DNA of 33,931 bases from an uncultured Pseudomonadota bacterium (GTDB taxonomy: Bacteria; Myxococcota_A; UBA796; JAFGLY01), in NCBI GenBank assembly GCA_937912125.1, contig CALDOK010000096.1:1-33931 (forward strand), in the 5' to 3' direction. Within the stretch, counting starts at the first letter, position 1. Every line of letters begins with the position of its first letter. The position numbers were made by a program, and so were the translations under genes. The notes under the pieces are model-generated. The model did no database searches. It had not been told where the DNA came from and saw only the letters and a program-made list of their open reading frames with translations. This document shows, piece after piece, positions 26,368-33,931 of the stretch.

Positions 26368-27624
26368 CTACTTGGCCTCCACAGCGACGGCCTCGCCCAC
26401 GGGGGCGGCGGATTCGTGGTGCTCACCATCGTCCAGCACCGGCATCCGTAGGATGATCCAGCGGAAGATCCAGAGCTCGGTGGCGATCACCGTGAGGGTG
26501 ACGACGACCTCGCCCAGGGACGGCCAGTAGTGCGCTGGCGAGTACCACTTGAAGGCGATGACGCTGATGTTGAGGCGGTTGGCCATGATGCCCAGGATGG
26601 TCACCACCGCGGCCGCGCGGATCAGGGCCAGGCTGCGCTTGTGCACGCCGAAGCCGAACATGAGCATGGGCACCAGCACCAAGCCGAAGATCTCGAGCAG
26701 GTACCAGGCACCCCAGCCGGTGGGCAGCAGCGCCCAGTGGTTGCCGTGCAGGAAGACCGAGCCCTGCATGCCCAGGTAGACAAACATGGCGCCGATGGCG
26801 ACCTTGGCCAGCCCGAACATCAGGTCGTCGTGCTGCTTGCCGTGCCCCCTGGGGATCAGGTGGTGGAACAGCTTGTGGGTGATGGTGCCCTCGATGATCA
26901 CCACGCTCAGGCCCGCGAAGACCGAGCTGACCACGAAGAGCAGGGGGATGAACTCGTTGTACCAGAGCGGGTGGATCTTGCCCTTGGCCAGCAGGAACAG
27001 CGCCCCGAGGCCACCCTGGTGCAGCAGGGACAGGCAGACACCGAAGATGACCGCGCCCAGGGTCAGGCCCTTGAGGACCTTCTTGATGCGGTCCATGCCC
27101 AGCCACTGGGCCACCGCCGGCGAGAACTCCACGGCCTCGGTCATCATGTAGAGCATGAAGTGCCAGGACACGAGGAACAGCACCGAGTTGAACCCGAACT
27201 TGTTGCCGATGATGGGGTTGACGATGTTCCAGTACCGGCCGAGGTCCAGCAGCAGCGCCCCCGCATAGAAGCAGTAGGCCAGCAACCCATTGAGCACAGT
27301 GGCCCGGACAATGGAGTGGTACTTGTCCATCTTGAAGATGTAGACCATCGCCGTGATGACATAGGCGCCACCGGCGAAGGCCACGCCCGTGACCACGTCG
27401 AAGCCGATCCAGATGCCCCAGGGGAACTCCTGGCTCATGTTGGTCATCGAGCCGATGCCGAAGATCAGTCGCCAGGCGATGAAGCCCAGCCCCGCGATGA
27501 TGATGGGGGCGGCGATGTAGTTGAAGGGGGTGAGCAGCGGGCCCTTGGGCTTGAGCTCAGACAGCAGGAAGGCGATGAGAGGCTGCCCCGGCTTGCGGTT
27601 GGCAGGCTGCGCGTACTTGCTCAT
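26368..27624 (-). CDS. NrfD/HmcC-type integral membrane quinol-interacting subunit
   Basis: A 418-aa protein with about ten membrane helices in NrfD/PsrC-superfamily style: FPWGIWIGFDVVTGVAFAGG in helices 2-3, LLDLGRYWNI, and SVLFLVSWHFMLYMMTEAVE near mid-protein. Proteins of this family exchange electrons with menaquinol without bound cofactors and dock a periplasmic four-cluster ferredoxin. NRLNISVIAFKWYSPAHYWP near the C-terminus resembles HmcC/DsrP/ActC-type proteins. The gene overlaps the upstream ferredoxin gene by four bases and is followed by the 48-aa subunit and the tetraheme cytochrome, so it is the membrane core of this complex. Confidence 0.92.
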   Translation of the reverse strand: MSKYAQPANRKPGQPLIAFLLSELKPKGPLLTPFNYIAAPIIIAGLGFIAWRLIFGIGSMTNMSQEFPWGIWIGFDVVTGVAFAGGAYVITAMVYIFKMDKYHSIVRATVLNGLLAYCFYAGALLLDLGRYWNIVNPIIGNKFGFNSVLFLVSWHFMLYMMTEAVEFSPAVAQWLGMDRIKKVLKGLTLGAVIFGVCLSLLHQGGLGALFLLAKGKIHPLWYNEFIPLLFVVSSVFAGLSVVIIEGTITHKLFHHLIPRGHGKQHDDLMFGLAKVAIGAMFVYLGMQGSVFLHGNHWALLPTGWGAWYLLEIFGLVLVPMLMFGFGVHKRSLALIRAAAVVTILGIMANRLNISVIAFKWYSPAHYWPSLGEVVVTLTVIATELWIFRWIILRMPVLDDGEHHESAAPVGEAVAVEAK

Positions 27625-28484
27625 GGCGCATCCTCCTTCTTGTCTTCCTTGCCGGCCTGGGAGATCCCGAACAGCAGCGCAGGCAGGATGGTGATCACCA
27701 TGGGCACCGCGTAGAGGAACTCGCGGGTCATCTCGGAGTAGGGCTGCGACCCGAGATCGTCGCGGAAGGCCAGCTCCTCGAAGTCGCAGGGCGCCAGGTA
27801 CATGACCTCGGTGCCGCCCACTTCACGGCTACCGTAGAGGTGGTGCTCGTAGGCTTCGGGGTTGGTGGAGATACGCCGCCAGGCTTCCTCGTGCAGCTCG
27901 CGCCGGGTGCCGAAGACGATGGCCTTCTGGGGGCAGGCCTCGGAGCAGGCGGTGGGGAGCCCCTTGCTGGTCCGATTTTCGTAGCACAAGGTGCACTTGG
28001 TGATCAGCGGGAAGGCCTTGTCGTACTCGAACTTGGGGACCTCGAAGGGGCAGGCGATCATGCAGTACCGACAGCCGAGGCAGCGGTTCTTGTGCCAGAT
28101 GACCGGGCCCTGTGGGGTCTTCTCCATGGCGTTGACCAGGCAGGCCGTGGCGCAAGCGGGCTGGCTGCAGTGGTTGCAGGCCTTCTTGACCCAGACCGGC
28201 CCCGCGCTGGTGTCGAAGCGGTTGACGATGGTGTACTGATCGACGTCCGTGGGCCGATCCTCGTTGACCGGCTGGGGGCCGATCGCGGGATAGGTCAGGC
28301 CATTCTCGGCCGCGCACGCCGCCTCGCACGACTGGCAGCCGATGCAGCGGGTGGTGTCGATGAGCATGCCGAGGAAGTCGGGGTAGGCCTCCTCGTCAGC
28401 CGCGGCCTGCACCGAGCGAACGACGGCGGCGGGAGCCACCGCGCCGGTCAACGCGCCGAGCTTGAGGAACTTGCGTCTGTCCAT
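27621..28484 (-). CDS. Tat-exported [4Fe-4S] ferredoxin subunit (HmcB/NrfC/DsrO-like)
   Basis: A 287-aa protein. The N-terminus MDRRKFLKLGALTGAVAPAA is a twin-arginine signal (RRKFLK). Four cysteine groups, each fit for a [4Fe-4S] cluster, follow: CIGCQSCEAAC (from Cys47), CNHCSQPACATAC, CLGCRYCMIACPF, and CTLC paired with CSEAC. A C-terminal helix (FLYAVPMVITILPALLFGI) anchors it to the membrane, as in HmcB and HybA. It would pass electrons between the NrfD-type subunit and the cytochrome c on the periplasmic side. The ATG at 28484 has GGAGG six bases upstream and is the first gene of the operon. Divergent from the MORN-type lipoprotein gene across 89 bases. Confidence 0.92.
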   Translation of the reverse strand: MDRRKFLKLGALTGAVAPAAVVRSVQAAADEEAYPDFLGMLIDTTRCIGCQSCEAACAAENGLTYPAIGPQPVNEDRPTDVDQYTIVNRFDTSAGPVWVKKACNHCSQPACATACLVNAMEKTPQGPVIWHKNRCLGCRYCMIACPFEVPKFEYDKAFPLITKCTLCYENRTSKGLPTACSEACPQKAIVFGTRRELHEEAWRRISTNPEAYEHHLYGSREVGGTEVMYLAPCDFEELAFRDDLGSQPYSEMTREFLYAVPMVITILPALLFGISQAGKEDKKEDAP

Positions 28485-28573
28485 CCGGATCCTCCGGAAG
28501 AGTGAGGTGGGAGATGCCTGCAGAAGCCCTGGGAGGTGGGCTCGGGTACGATGAACCGCGAGCAGGTGAATCG

Positions 28574-29176
28574 ATGCAACGTCTCGAACCAGCGGCCGTC
28601 CCTGCGGGGGCAGGAATACTGGCCATCATGCTGGCGGGCTGTATCGAACACCACAGTTCCGATCCAGTCTGCCCCCCTGGAATGAAGTCAGAATTTCTAC
28701 AATTTCAGTGGCATATGCATCCCGTCGCAGATGCCTCGAAGCAAGAGGCTCTCGGACACAGCTGCACCAGCCACCACGAAGGCGGCGGCCTGGACGAGCA
28801 CAGCGAGTGGCTGGACGGCCAGCGCCACGGCAGGACCGACCGCTGGTTCGTCGAGGGGCTGCCCAGGGAGCGCAGCGCGTGGCTGCACGGGGAGCGCCAC
28901 GGCCTGCACGCGCGCTGGGCCTGCAGCGGCCAACTCCTCGAAGAGGGAACCTGGGCGCACGGTCAGCGCGACGGCTGCTGGCGCACCTGGTTCCTCGCCG
29001 GAGGCCTCGAGAGCGTCGGCTGCTACCAGCAGGGCCAGCAGCAGGGCCTGTGGGTCAACTGGCACCCCAGCGGCGCGGTGCACCTGGTGCGCTGGTACCG
29101 CGACGGCGAGCGCGACGGTCCCCTGCTGGCCTGGGACGAAGCGGGCCTGCAGGTGGAGCCCACCGGGCCGCGCTGA
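28574..29176 (+). CDS. lipoprotein with MORN_2/YwqK-like repeats
   Basis: A 200-aa protein with a canonical lipobox (ILAIMLAGC, Cys23). From about residue 76 it consists of about five repeats of the form [W/Y]xxGxRxGxW...G, for example EWLDGQRHGRTDRWFVEG, AWLHGERHGLHARWACSG, TWAHGQRDGCWRTWFLAGG and RWYRDGERDGPLLAWDEAG. This matches MORN_2-type repeats, also seen in YwqK-like proteins. Such repeats form beta-hairpin ladders; their ligand here is unknown. The segment between lipobox and repeats (about 28655-28735) is clearly more AT-rich than the surroundings. ATG 28574 has AGGTGA just upstream. Confidence 0.8.
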   Translation: MQRLEPAAVPAGAGILAIMLAGCIEHHSSDPVCPPGMKSEFLQFQWHMHPVADASKQEALGHSCTSHHEGGGLDEHSEWLDGQRHGRTDRWFVEGLPRERSAWLHGERHGLHARWACSGQLLEEGTWAHGQRDGCWRTWFLAGGLESVGCYQQGQQQGLWVNWHPSGAVHLVRWYRDGERDGPLLAWDEAGLQVEPTGPR

Positions 29177-29177
29177 G

Positions 29178-29331
29178 ATCGAAAGGGGGAGGGTCCTGAG
29201 GCGACATGAATTCGTGGCGCCCAGCCACGCCCACCAAGGCGGACTGCGCCGCCAGCCTGGGATCGCGCTGGAGGATGCGGGCCACGAGGAACCCCTGCAG
29301 AGTCACCACCGGACCCTCCCGAAACTTTCGA
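29178..29331. repeat. long imperfect inverted repeat, MITE- or terminator-like
   Basis: Left arm ATCGAAAG-G-GGGAGGGTCC (29178-29196) pairs with the right arm 29310-29331 (GGACCCTCCC, then GAAA, then CTTTCGAT). That is 18 matched bases interrupted by a one-versus-four-base bulge, about 113 bases apart. The interior holds a perfect hairpin CGTGGC-GCCCA-GCCACG near 29213-29229. It fills the space between two convergent genes. It could be a small non-autonomous mobile element, a repeat-derived bidirectional terminator or a structured RNA. No target-site duplication is obvious. Confidence 0.5.
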
Positions 29332-29350
29332 TGTCAAAGGCTGCCGAGAG

Positions 29351-30787
29351 TCATCCGAGCAAGCGGCGGCTGATGCTCAGCTTGGCGTCCGAGTAAGGGG
29401 GGTAGCGCACCGACGGATCGAACCAGGTCGCGTGGCTCATCACGCTGCGCTGCTGGGAGAAGGTCTCGAAGCCGGCGCGCCCGTGGGCACGGCCCATGCC
29501 GCTGGCTCCGATCCCGCCGAAGGGCAGGCCGGCCACCGTCAGGTGGACGATCACGTCGTTGTAGACCAGGCCGCCGGAGCGGGTGGCCAGGCGCACGCGC
29601 TCCTTCGCGGCGCGATCCCGGCTGAACATGTAGAGGGAGAGCGGATCGGGCCGACCCTCGACCACGGCCAGGGCCTGGTCCAGATCGTCCACCGGGATCA
29701 CCGGCAGGATGGGCCCGAAGATCTCCTCCTGCATCAGCGCGCTGTCCAGGGGTGGGTTCCAGACGATGGTGGGCTCCATGAACAGACCCTCCACGTCCAC
29801 TCCGCCGCCCCTGACCACCGGCATCCCCACGATCAAGGCCTCGAGTCGCCGCAGGTGCGACAGGTTCACGATGCGGGCGTAGTCGGCGCTCTCGGCTGGG
29901 TGGGCGCCGTAGAAGCCATCGAGGCTGCGCTCGAGCGCCACTCGGAAGCGCCTGGCCACCTCGCGGTCCACCAGCACGTAGTCCGGCGCCACGCAGGTCT
30001 GGCCGGCATTGTAGAAGCGGCCCCAGGCGATGCGGCGCGCGGCCACCTCGATGTCGGCGCTGGCGTCGACGATGGCCGGGCTCTTGCCGCCGAGCTCGAG
30101 GGTCACCGGGGTGAGGTGCGGAGCGGCGGCCTCGAGCACCGCGCGGCCCACACGGCCGCCGCCGGTGAAGAAGATGTGGTCGAAGCGCTGAGCGAGCAGC
30201 GCCCTGGACGCATCCACCGCACCCTCGAAGACCTGCACGGCCTCGGGATCCAGGTAGGAGCCCAGGCTCTGAGCCAGCAGGGCCGAGGTGGCCGGGGCGT
30301 GTTCCGAGGGCTTGAGCAGCGCCGCGTTGCCCGCCGCGATGGCGCTCACCAGGGGCGCCAGCACCAGCTGCAGGGGGTAGTTCCACGGCCCGATGATCAG
30401 CACCACGCCCAGCGGCTCCCGCTCGATGCGGGCCGCGCCAGGCTGGTGTACCAGCGGGATCCCCACCCTCTCGGCGCGCGTCCAGCGGGAGAGGGAGCGC
30501 AGGGCCTCGCGCAGCTCGCCGCGCAGCACACCCAGCTCACCCGTGACCGCCTCGTAGCGAGGCTTCCCCAGATCGCGCTGCAGCGCCGCGAGGATGGGCT
30601 CCTCCTCGGTGGTCAGGAAGCGCCCCAGCCCCTCGAGCTGCGCGCGACGCCAGGCCAGAGGCCGGGTTCGTCCACTGCGAAAGGCCTCGCGGAGCCTCCG
30701 GACCACCCGCTGCGCCCGATCCTGCACCCCCGACCCGCTCGCCACGGCGGCTGAGGAGTCGTTGGGGAAGGAGAGGATCTGTGCCAT
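29351..30787 (-). CDS. aldehyde dehydrogenase, class 3 (ALDH3) family
   Basis: A 478-aa soluble NAD(P)-dependent aldehyde dehydrogenase. Diagnostic motifs are VLIIGPWNYP (residues 129-138), KPSEHAP for cofactor binding, catalytic Glu231 in LELGGKSP and catalytic Cys265 in GQTCVAPDY. The EEIFGP and PFGGIGASGMGRAHG motifs are also present. Length and the GPWNYP/GQTCVAPDY versions place it with ALDH3, fatty-aldehyde or coniferyl-aldehyde-type enzymes acting on long-chain or aromatic aldehydes. The usual FTGS cofactor loop reads FTGG here. The last residues (SDAKLSISRRLLG) are basic-amphipathic but not a clear membrane anchor. Start at ATG 30787 with GAGG upstream. Divergent from nrdD. Confidence 0.93.
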   Translation of the reverse strand: MAQILSFPNDSSAAVASGSGVQDRAQRVVRRLREAFRSGRTRPLAWRRAQLEGLGRFLTTEEEPILAALQRDLGKPRYEAVTGELGVLRGELREALRSLSRWTRAERVGIPLVHQPGAARIEREPLGVVLIIGPWNYPLQLVLAPLVSAIAAGNAALLKPSEHAPATSALLAQSLGSYLDPEAVQVFEGAVDASRALLAQRFDHIFFTGGGRVGRAVLEAAAPHLTPVTLELGGKSPAIVDASADIEVAARRIAWGRFYNAGQTCVAPDYVLVDREVARRFRVALERSLDGFYGAHPAESADYARIVNLSHLRRLEALIVGMPVVRGGGVDVEGLFMEPTIVWNPPLDSALMQEEIFGPILPVIPVDDLDQALAVVEGRPDPLSLYMFSRDRAAKERVRLATRSGGLVYNDVIVHLTVAGLPFGGIGASGMGRAHGRAGFETFSQQRSVMSHATWFDPSVRYPPYSDAKLSISRRLLG

Positions 30788-31112
30788 GGGGGCCTCGTTG
30801 GGTGGGCCCTACAGGAATGGTGCCGAGAACCAGGAACATCAAGTGAGCGGGACTACGCTTGCGGACGGATGGCCGCGCGCACGCCCGCCCCGCGCCCCGC
30901 GAGGCCCCTCCCGGGGGCGGCCCGCGGTGATTTTTTCGATCCTCGATCCATGCGGCCCACACCACATTTTGTGGTCCACCCGAACCTCAACCACAAGATG
31001 TGGATGGCTCTTCTCACGTCAAGACTCTATTCTCAACTTCGGACGAGCTAGTCCATCCCGCCCGTTCCCGCTGTCTGTCCAACCCGCTGAGCTGCCGTTC
31101 CAGGAGTCCGCG
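30788..31112. other. divergent regulatory region between ALDH and nrdD
   Basis: These 325 bases hold no convincing gene. They contain a GC-rich segment next to the ALDH gene, a T6 run near 30931-30936, and then a markedly AT-richer stretch (about 30958-31050). That stretch includes the paired inverted repeats described separately and presumably the nrdD promoter; I could not fix a confident -10/-35 pair. A frame open from 30594 into nrdD is not a credible N-terminal extension, because it would start antisense inside the ALDH gene. Confidence 0.5.
30961..31004 (+). promoter_or_regulatory. paired inverted-repeat operator upstream of nrdD
   Basis: Two sites of the form CCACA-N3-TGTGG: CCACATTTTGTGG (30962-30974, extended to a 15-bp ACCACA...TGTGGT) and CCACAAGATGTGG (30991-31003). 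Centres are 29 bases apart, roughly three helical turns, so two dimers could bind one face of the DNA. They lie 109-152 bases before the nrdD ATG. Paired sites upstream of ribonucleotide reductase genes recall NrdR boxes, but NrdR sites have a longer gap between their CAC and GTG parts, so the regulator is uncertain. Confidence 0.6.
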
Positions 31113-33251
31113 ATGGAAGTCGATGCACATCCCGAGGTTCGCTTCGAGAGTCGTCCCCAGTACCGCCCCCTCACCCACATCCTCAAGCGTGACGGCAGCC
31201 TGGCGGAGTTCGACCAGAGCCGAATCCTGACCGCCATTCTCAAGGCCGGCCAGGCCACTGGCGAGTTCGCAGACCCCGAGGCGGCGCTGATCACGGCCCA
31301 GGTGGTCAAGGTGCTGGGCTACAAGTCCGGCTACGGCCCGCCCCACATCGAGGCCATCCAGGACACGGTGGAGCAGGTGCTCATCACCAACAACCACCTG
31401 CGCACCGCCAGGGCCTACATCGTCTACCGCGACCAGCATGCCCGCCTGCGCGACCAGCAGAAGGTCATGGTGGACGTGGCCGGCACCATCGACGAGTACA
31501 TCGACCGCAACGACTGGCGCATCAAGGCCAACGCCAACCAGGGCTACTCCCTGGGCGGCCTGATCCTGAACATCAGCGGCAAGATGGTGGCCAACTACTG
31601 GCTGTCCCAGGTCTACACCCCCGAGATCGGGCTGGCCCACCGCGAAGGCGACTACCACATCCACGATCTCGATATGCTCTCCGGCTACTGCGCGGGCTGG
31701 TCCCTGCGCACCCTGCTGCGCGAGGGCTTCAACGGCGTGCCCGGCAAGGTCGAGGCCAAGCCCCCCAAGCACCTGTCCGCCGCCGTGGGCCAGATGGTCA
31801 ACTTCCTGGGCACCCTGCAGAACGAGTGGGCCGGTGCCCAGGCGTTCTCTTCCTTCGACACCTACCTGGCCCCCTATGTGCGGGTGGATCGCCTGAGCTA
31901 CGACCAGGTCAAGCAGAGCATCCAGGAGTTCATCTACAACCTCAACGTGCCCAGCCGCTGGGGCACCCAGACCCCCTTCACCAACGTGACCTTCGACTGG
32001 GTCTGCCCCGAGGACCTGCGGGACGAGACGCCCGTGGTGGGCGGCGAGGAGCTGCCCTTCACCTATGGCGATCTGCAGCCAGAGATGGACCTGATCAACC
32101 GCGCCTACATGGAGATCATGGCCGCAGGCGACGCCAAGGGCCGCATCTTCACCTTCCCGATCCCCACCTACAACGTCACCAAGGACTTCGACTGGGACCA
32201 CCCCAACTGCGACACCCTCTTCGAGATGACCGCCAAGTACGGGCTGCCCTACTTCCAGAACTTCCTCAACTCCGACCTGTCGCCCAACCAGGTGCGCTCC
32301 ATGTGCTGCCGGCTCCAGCTGGATCTGCGGGAGCTCGAGAAGCGGGGCAACGGGCTGTTCGGCTCGGCCGAGCAGACCGGCAGCATCGGCGTGGTGACCA
32401 TCAACTGCGCACGCCTGGGCTACAAGCACCGAGGCGACTGGGACGGCATGATGCGCCGACTGGACGTGCTGCTGGAGCTGTCCCGAGACAGCCTCGAGAC
32501 CAAGCGCAAGGTGGTGCAGCGCCAGATCGACAACGGCCTGCTGCCCTTCACCAAGCGCTGGCTGGGCACCCTGCGCAATCACTTCAGCACCATCGGGCTG
32601 AACGGCCTGAACGAGTGCATCCGCAACTTCAGCGCCGACAGCGACGACCTCACCACCCCCGACGGCCACGAGCTGGCCGTGCAGTTCCTGGACCACATCC
32701 GGGAGCGCATGGTGGAGTTCCAGGAGTCCACCGGCCACATGTACAACCTCGAGGCGACCCCCGCCGAGGGCACCACCTACCGCTTCGCCAAGGAAGACAA
32801 GAAGCGCTTCCCCGACATCCTGCAGGCCGGCACCGAGGAAGCCCCCTACTACACCAACTCCAGCCAGCTGCCCGTGGGCGCCACCGACGACCCCTTCTGG
32901 GCCCTGACCATGCAGGAGGGCCTGCAGCGCCGCTACACCGGCGGCACCGTGTTCCACCTGTACATGGGCGAGCGCCTGCCCGACGCCACCCAGTGCAAGC
33001 GGCTGGTGCGGCGGGTGCTGGAGCGCTTCCGGGTGCCCTACATCACCGTCACCCCCACCTTCAGCATCTGCCCAGCCCACGGCTACCTGCTGGGCGAGCA
33101 GCCCGTCTGCCCCGAGTGCGGCGGCGAGACCGAGGTCTGGACCAGGGTGATGGGCTACCACCGGCCCGTCTCGGCCTTCAACGTCGGCAAGAAGGCCGAG
33201 TACGCCGAGCGCACCTGCTTCGGCATGGGCCGCTCCGGGGTCGCCACATGA
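31113..33251 (+). CDS. nrdD: anaerobic (class III) ribonucleoside-triphosphate reductase
   Basis: A 712-aa oxygen-sensitive glycyl-radical enzyme that reduces NTPs to dNTPs. The N-terminal ATP-cone (about residues 20-110, ILKRDGSLAEFDQSRI) is the allosteric activity domain. The barrel has MCCRLQLD with Cys398/Cys399 (thiyl-radical region), TQTPFTNVTFDW and GSIGVVTIN. A zinc-site segment ICPAHGYLLGEQPVCPECGG precedes the radical loop RVMGY with Gly681, followed by NVGKKAEYAER. Length and order are complete. ATG 31113 has AGGAG six bases upstream. The stop overlaps the nrdG start (ATGA). The presence of the gene implies DNA precursor synthesis without oxygen. Confidence 0.97.
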   Translation: MEVDAHPEVRFESRPQYRPLTHILKRDGSLAEFDQSRILTAILKAGQATGEFADPEAALITAQVVKVLGYKSGYGPPHIEAIQDTVEQVLITNNHLRTARAYIVYRDQHARLRDQQKVMVDVAGTIDEYIDRNDWRIKANANQGYSLGGLILNISGKMVANYWLSQVYTPEIGLAHREGDYHIHDLDMLSGYCAGWSLRTLLREGFNGVPGKVEAKPPKHLSAAVGQMVNFLGTLQNEWAGAQAFSSFDTYLAPYVRVDRLSYDQVKQSIQEFIYNLNVPSRWGTQTPFTNVTFDWVCPEDLRDETPVVGGEELPFTYGDLQPEMDLINRAYMEIMAAGDAKGRIFTFPIPTYNVTKDFDWDHPNCDTLFEMTAKYGLPYFQNFLNSDLSPNQVRSMCCRLQLDLRELEKRGNGLFGSAEQTGSIGVVTINCARLGYKHRGDWDGMMRRLDVLLELSRDSLETKRKVVQRQIDNGLLPFTKRWLGTLRNHFSTIGLNGLNECIRNFSADSDDLTTPDGHELAVQFLDHIRERMVEFQESTGHMYNLEATPAEGTTYRFAKEDKKRFPDILQAGTEEAPYYTNSSQLPVGATDDPFWALTMQEGLQRRYTGGTVFHLYMGERLPDATQCKRLVRRVLERFRVPYITVTPTFSICPAHGYLLGEQPVCPECGGETEVWTRVMGYHRPVSAFNVGKKAEYAERTCFGMGRSGVAT

Positions 33252-33931
33252 GCTTGCCCGTGGGGGGCATGACCCCCCTGAGCACGGTGGACTGGCCCGA
33301 CCGCTTGAGCGCCGTGATCTTCCTGCGGGGCTGCGCCTGGCGCTGCCAGTACTGTCACAACCAGGACCTGCAGCGGCGCGAGGGCTCCACCCACCGCTGG
33401 CTCGAGATCCTGGCCTTCTTGGGCTCACGGCGGGGCTTGCTGGACGGCGTGGTGTTCTCGGGCGGCGAGCCCACCCTGCACCCAGGCCTGGCCGAGGCCA
33501 TGGCCGAGGTCAGGGCCATGGGCTTCTCCACCGCCCTGCACACCGGGGGCGACCGGCCCGAGCGCCTGGCAGCCCTGCTGCGCGCCGGCCTGGTGGACTG
33601 GGTGGGCTTCGACCTCAAGGCACCCCTGGCCGACTACGACGCCCTGACCGGCTCCCCCGGCTCGGGCGAGCGGGCCTACCGATCCTTGCGCACCCTGGTC
33701 AGCTCCGGCGTGCCCTACGAGCTGCGCACCACCGTGCGCCGCGACCTGCTCCCCTTGCCCAGGCTGCTGGCGCTGGCCCGCGAGGTGGCCGTCTGCGGCG
33801 CGGGCAACCTGGTGCTGCAGGCCTACCGCGACGCCGAACAGCAGCTGGAGCCCCAGGCCCCCAGCACCCTGCGCGAGGCCGCGCGACAGATGGGCAGCCT
33901 GCTGGGGCCGGTGGGCGTGCGGGCGGCCTAG
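33248..33931 (+). CDS. nrdG: anaerobic ribonucleotide reductase-activating radical SAM protein
   Basis: A 227-aa radical SAM activase that installs the glycyl radical on NrdD. The cluster motif CxxxCxxC is at Cys29-Cys33-Cys36 in GCAWRCQYCHNQDL, followed by VVFSGGEPTLHP (SAM-binding GGE motif) and VGFDLKAPL. The opening MTPLSTVDWPDRLSAVIFL and the length match the longer NrdG2-type activases rather than the roughly 150-residue E. coli form. Its ATG overlaps the nrdD stop by four bases. The TAG stop is the last codon in the window. Confidence 0.95.
   Translation: MSLPVGGMTPLSTVDWPDRLSAVIFLRGCAWRCQYCHNQDLQRREGSTHRWLEILAFLGSRRGLLDGVVFSGGEPTLHPGLAEAMAEVRAMGFSTALHTGGDRPERLAALLRAGLVDWVGFDLKAPLADYDALTGSPGSGERAYRSLRTLVSSGVPYELRTTVRRDLLPLPRLLALAREVAVCGAGNLVLQAYRDAEQQLEPQAPSTLREAARQMGSLLGPVGVRAA

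Noticed and set aside
29197..29309. Minus-strand frame inside the inverted repeat as a transposase remnant
   Set aside because: Only about 37 codons with no recognisable transposase motif; not enough to support a coding call.
30961..31004. Confident assignment of the nrdD operators as NrdR boxes
   Set aside because: The distance between the CAC and GTG parts is five bases here against about eight in the NrdR consensus I know, and centre spacing is 29 rather than 31-32; left as an unidentified operator.
31826..33247. Possible long N-terminal extension of nrdG
   Set aside because: The frame stays open through nrdD by base composition; the family N-terminus and ATGA overlap fix the start at 33248.
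31014..33428. 804-codon minus-strand open frame
   Set aside because: Antisense to nrdD and nrdG, both of which have complete catalytic motifs.

Overview
The window is a GC-rich bacterial chromosome segment with tightly packed, often start/stop-overlapping genes and many secreted or lipid-anchored proteins. The best taxonomic clue is the protein at 11764-13053 (minus). It ends in a MYXO-CTERM-type tail (Cys-rich linker, one membrane helix, Arg cluster), which is characteristic of Myxococcota. A DUF4388 protein and a pseudo-receiver/giant coiled-coil protein of the AglZ/FrzS kind agree with this. I infer a myxobacterium-like organism (Myxococcota, lineage not resolved). It probably has anaerobic capacity, because class III ribonucleotide reductase (nrdD-nrdG) and an Hmc/Nrf-like periplasmic redox complex are present.

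Layout. (1) 1-3619, minus: a compact run holding a DUF2225-like secreted zinc-ribbon protein, an unknown cytosolic protein, a lipoprotein alpha/beta hydrolase, a small secreted protein and the first 20 residues of another lipoprotein. (2) 3942-11798, plus: an unknown 277-aa protein overlapping a giant 1798-aa polytopic membrane protein, then a membrane-anchored DsbA-like thioredoxin-fold protein and a small outer-membrane-like protein. (3) 11764-13053, minus: the MYXO-CTERM surface protein, divergent from an NCS1 nucleobase/hydantoin-type transporter (13186-14682, plus). (4) 14714-16873, minus: a YyaL/SPATA20-type thioredoxin-domain protein, divergent from an alpha/beta hydrolase plus a small membrane protein (17140-18353). 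(5) 18516-25054, plus: a two-gene, translationally coupled unit, DUF4388/J-like/TPR protein then a pseudo-receiver with a roughly 1,200-residue coiled coil. This is my best candidate for an undescribed system, possibly a polarity or motility scaffold. (6) 25055-28484, minus: a four-gene redox complex (Tat-exported four-cluster ferredoxin, NrfD-type quinol-interacting membrane protein, a 48-aa one-helix subunit, a tetraheme cytochrome c) followed by an unknown membrane protein. (7) 28574-29176, plus: a MORN_2-type lipoprotein, then an inverted-repeat element. (8) 29351-30787, minus: a class-3 aldehyde dehydrogenase. (9) 31113-33931, plus: nrdD-nrdG, preceded by a pair of near-identical inverted repeats that look like an operator.

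I saw no tRNA, rRNA, CRISPR array, phage gene or transposase. Start sites were chosen by reading Shine-Dalgarno-like sequences, overlaps and signal peptides. Family calls are by recognition of motifs only; no database search or computed statistic was available.
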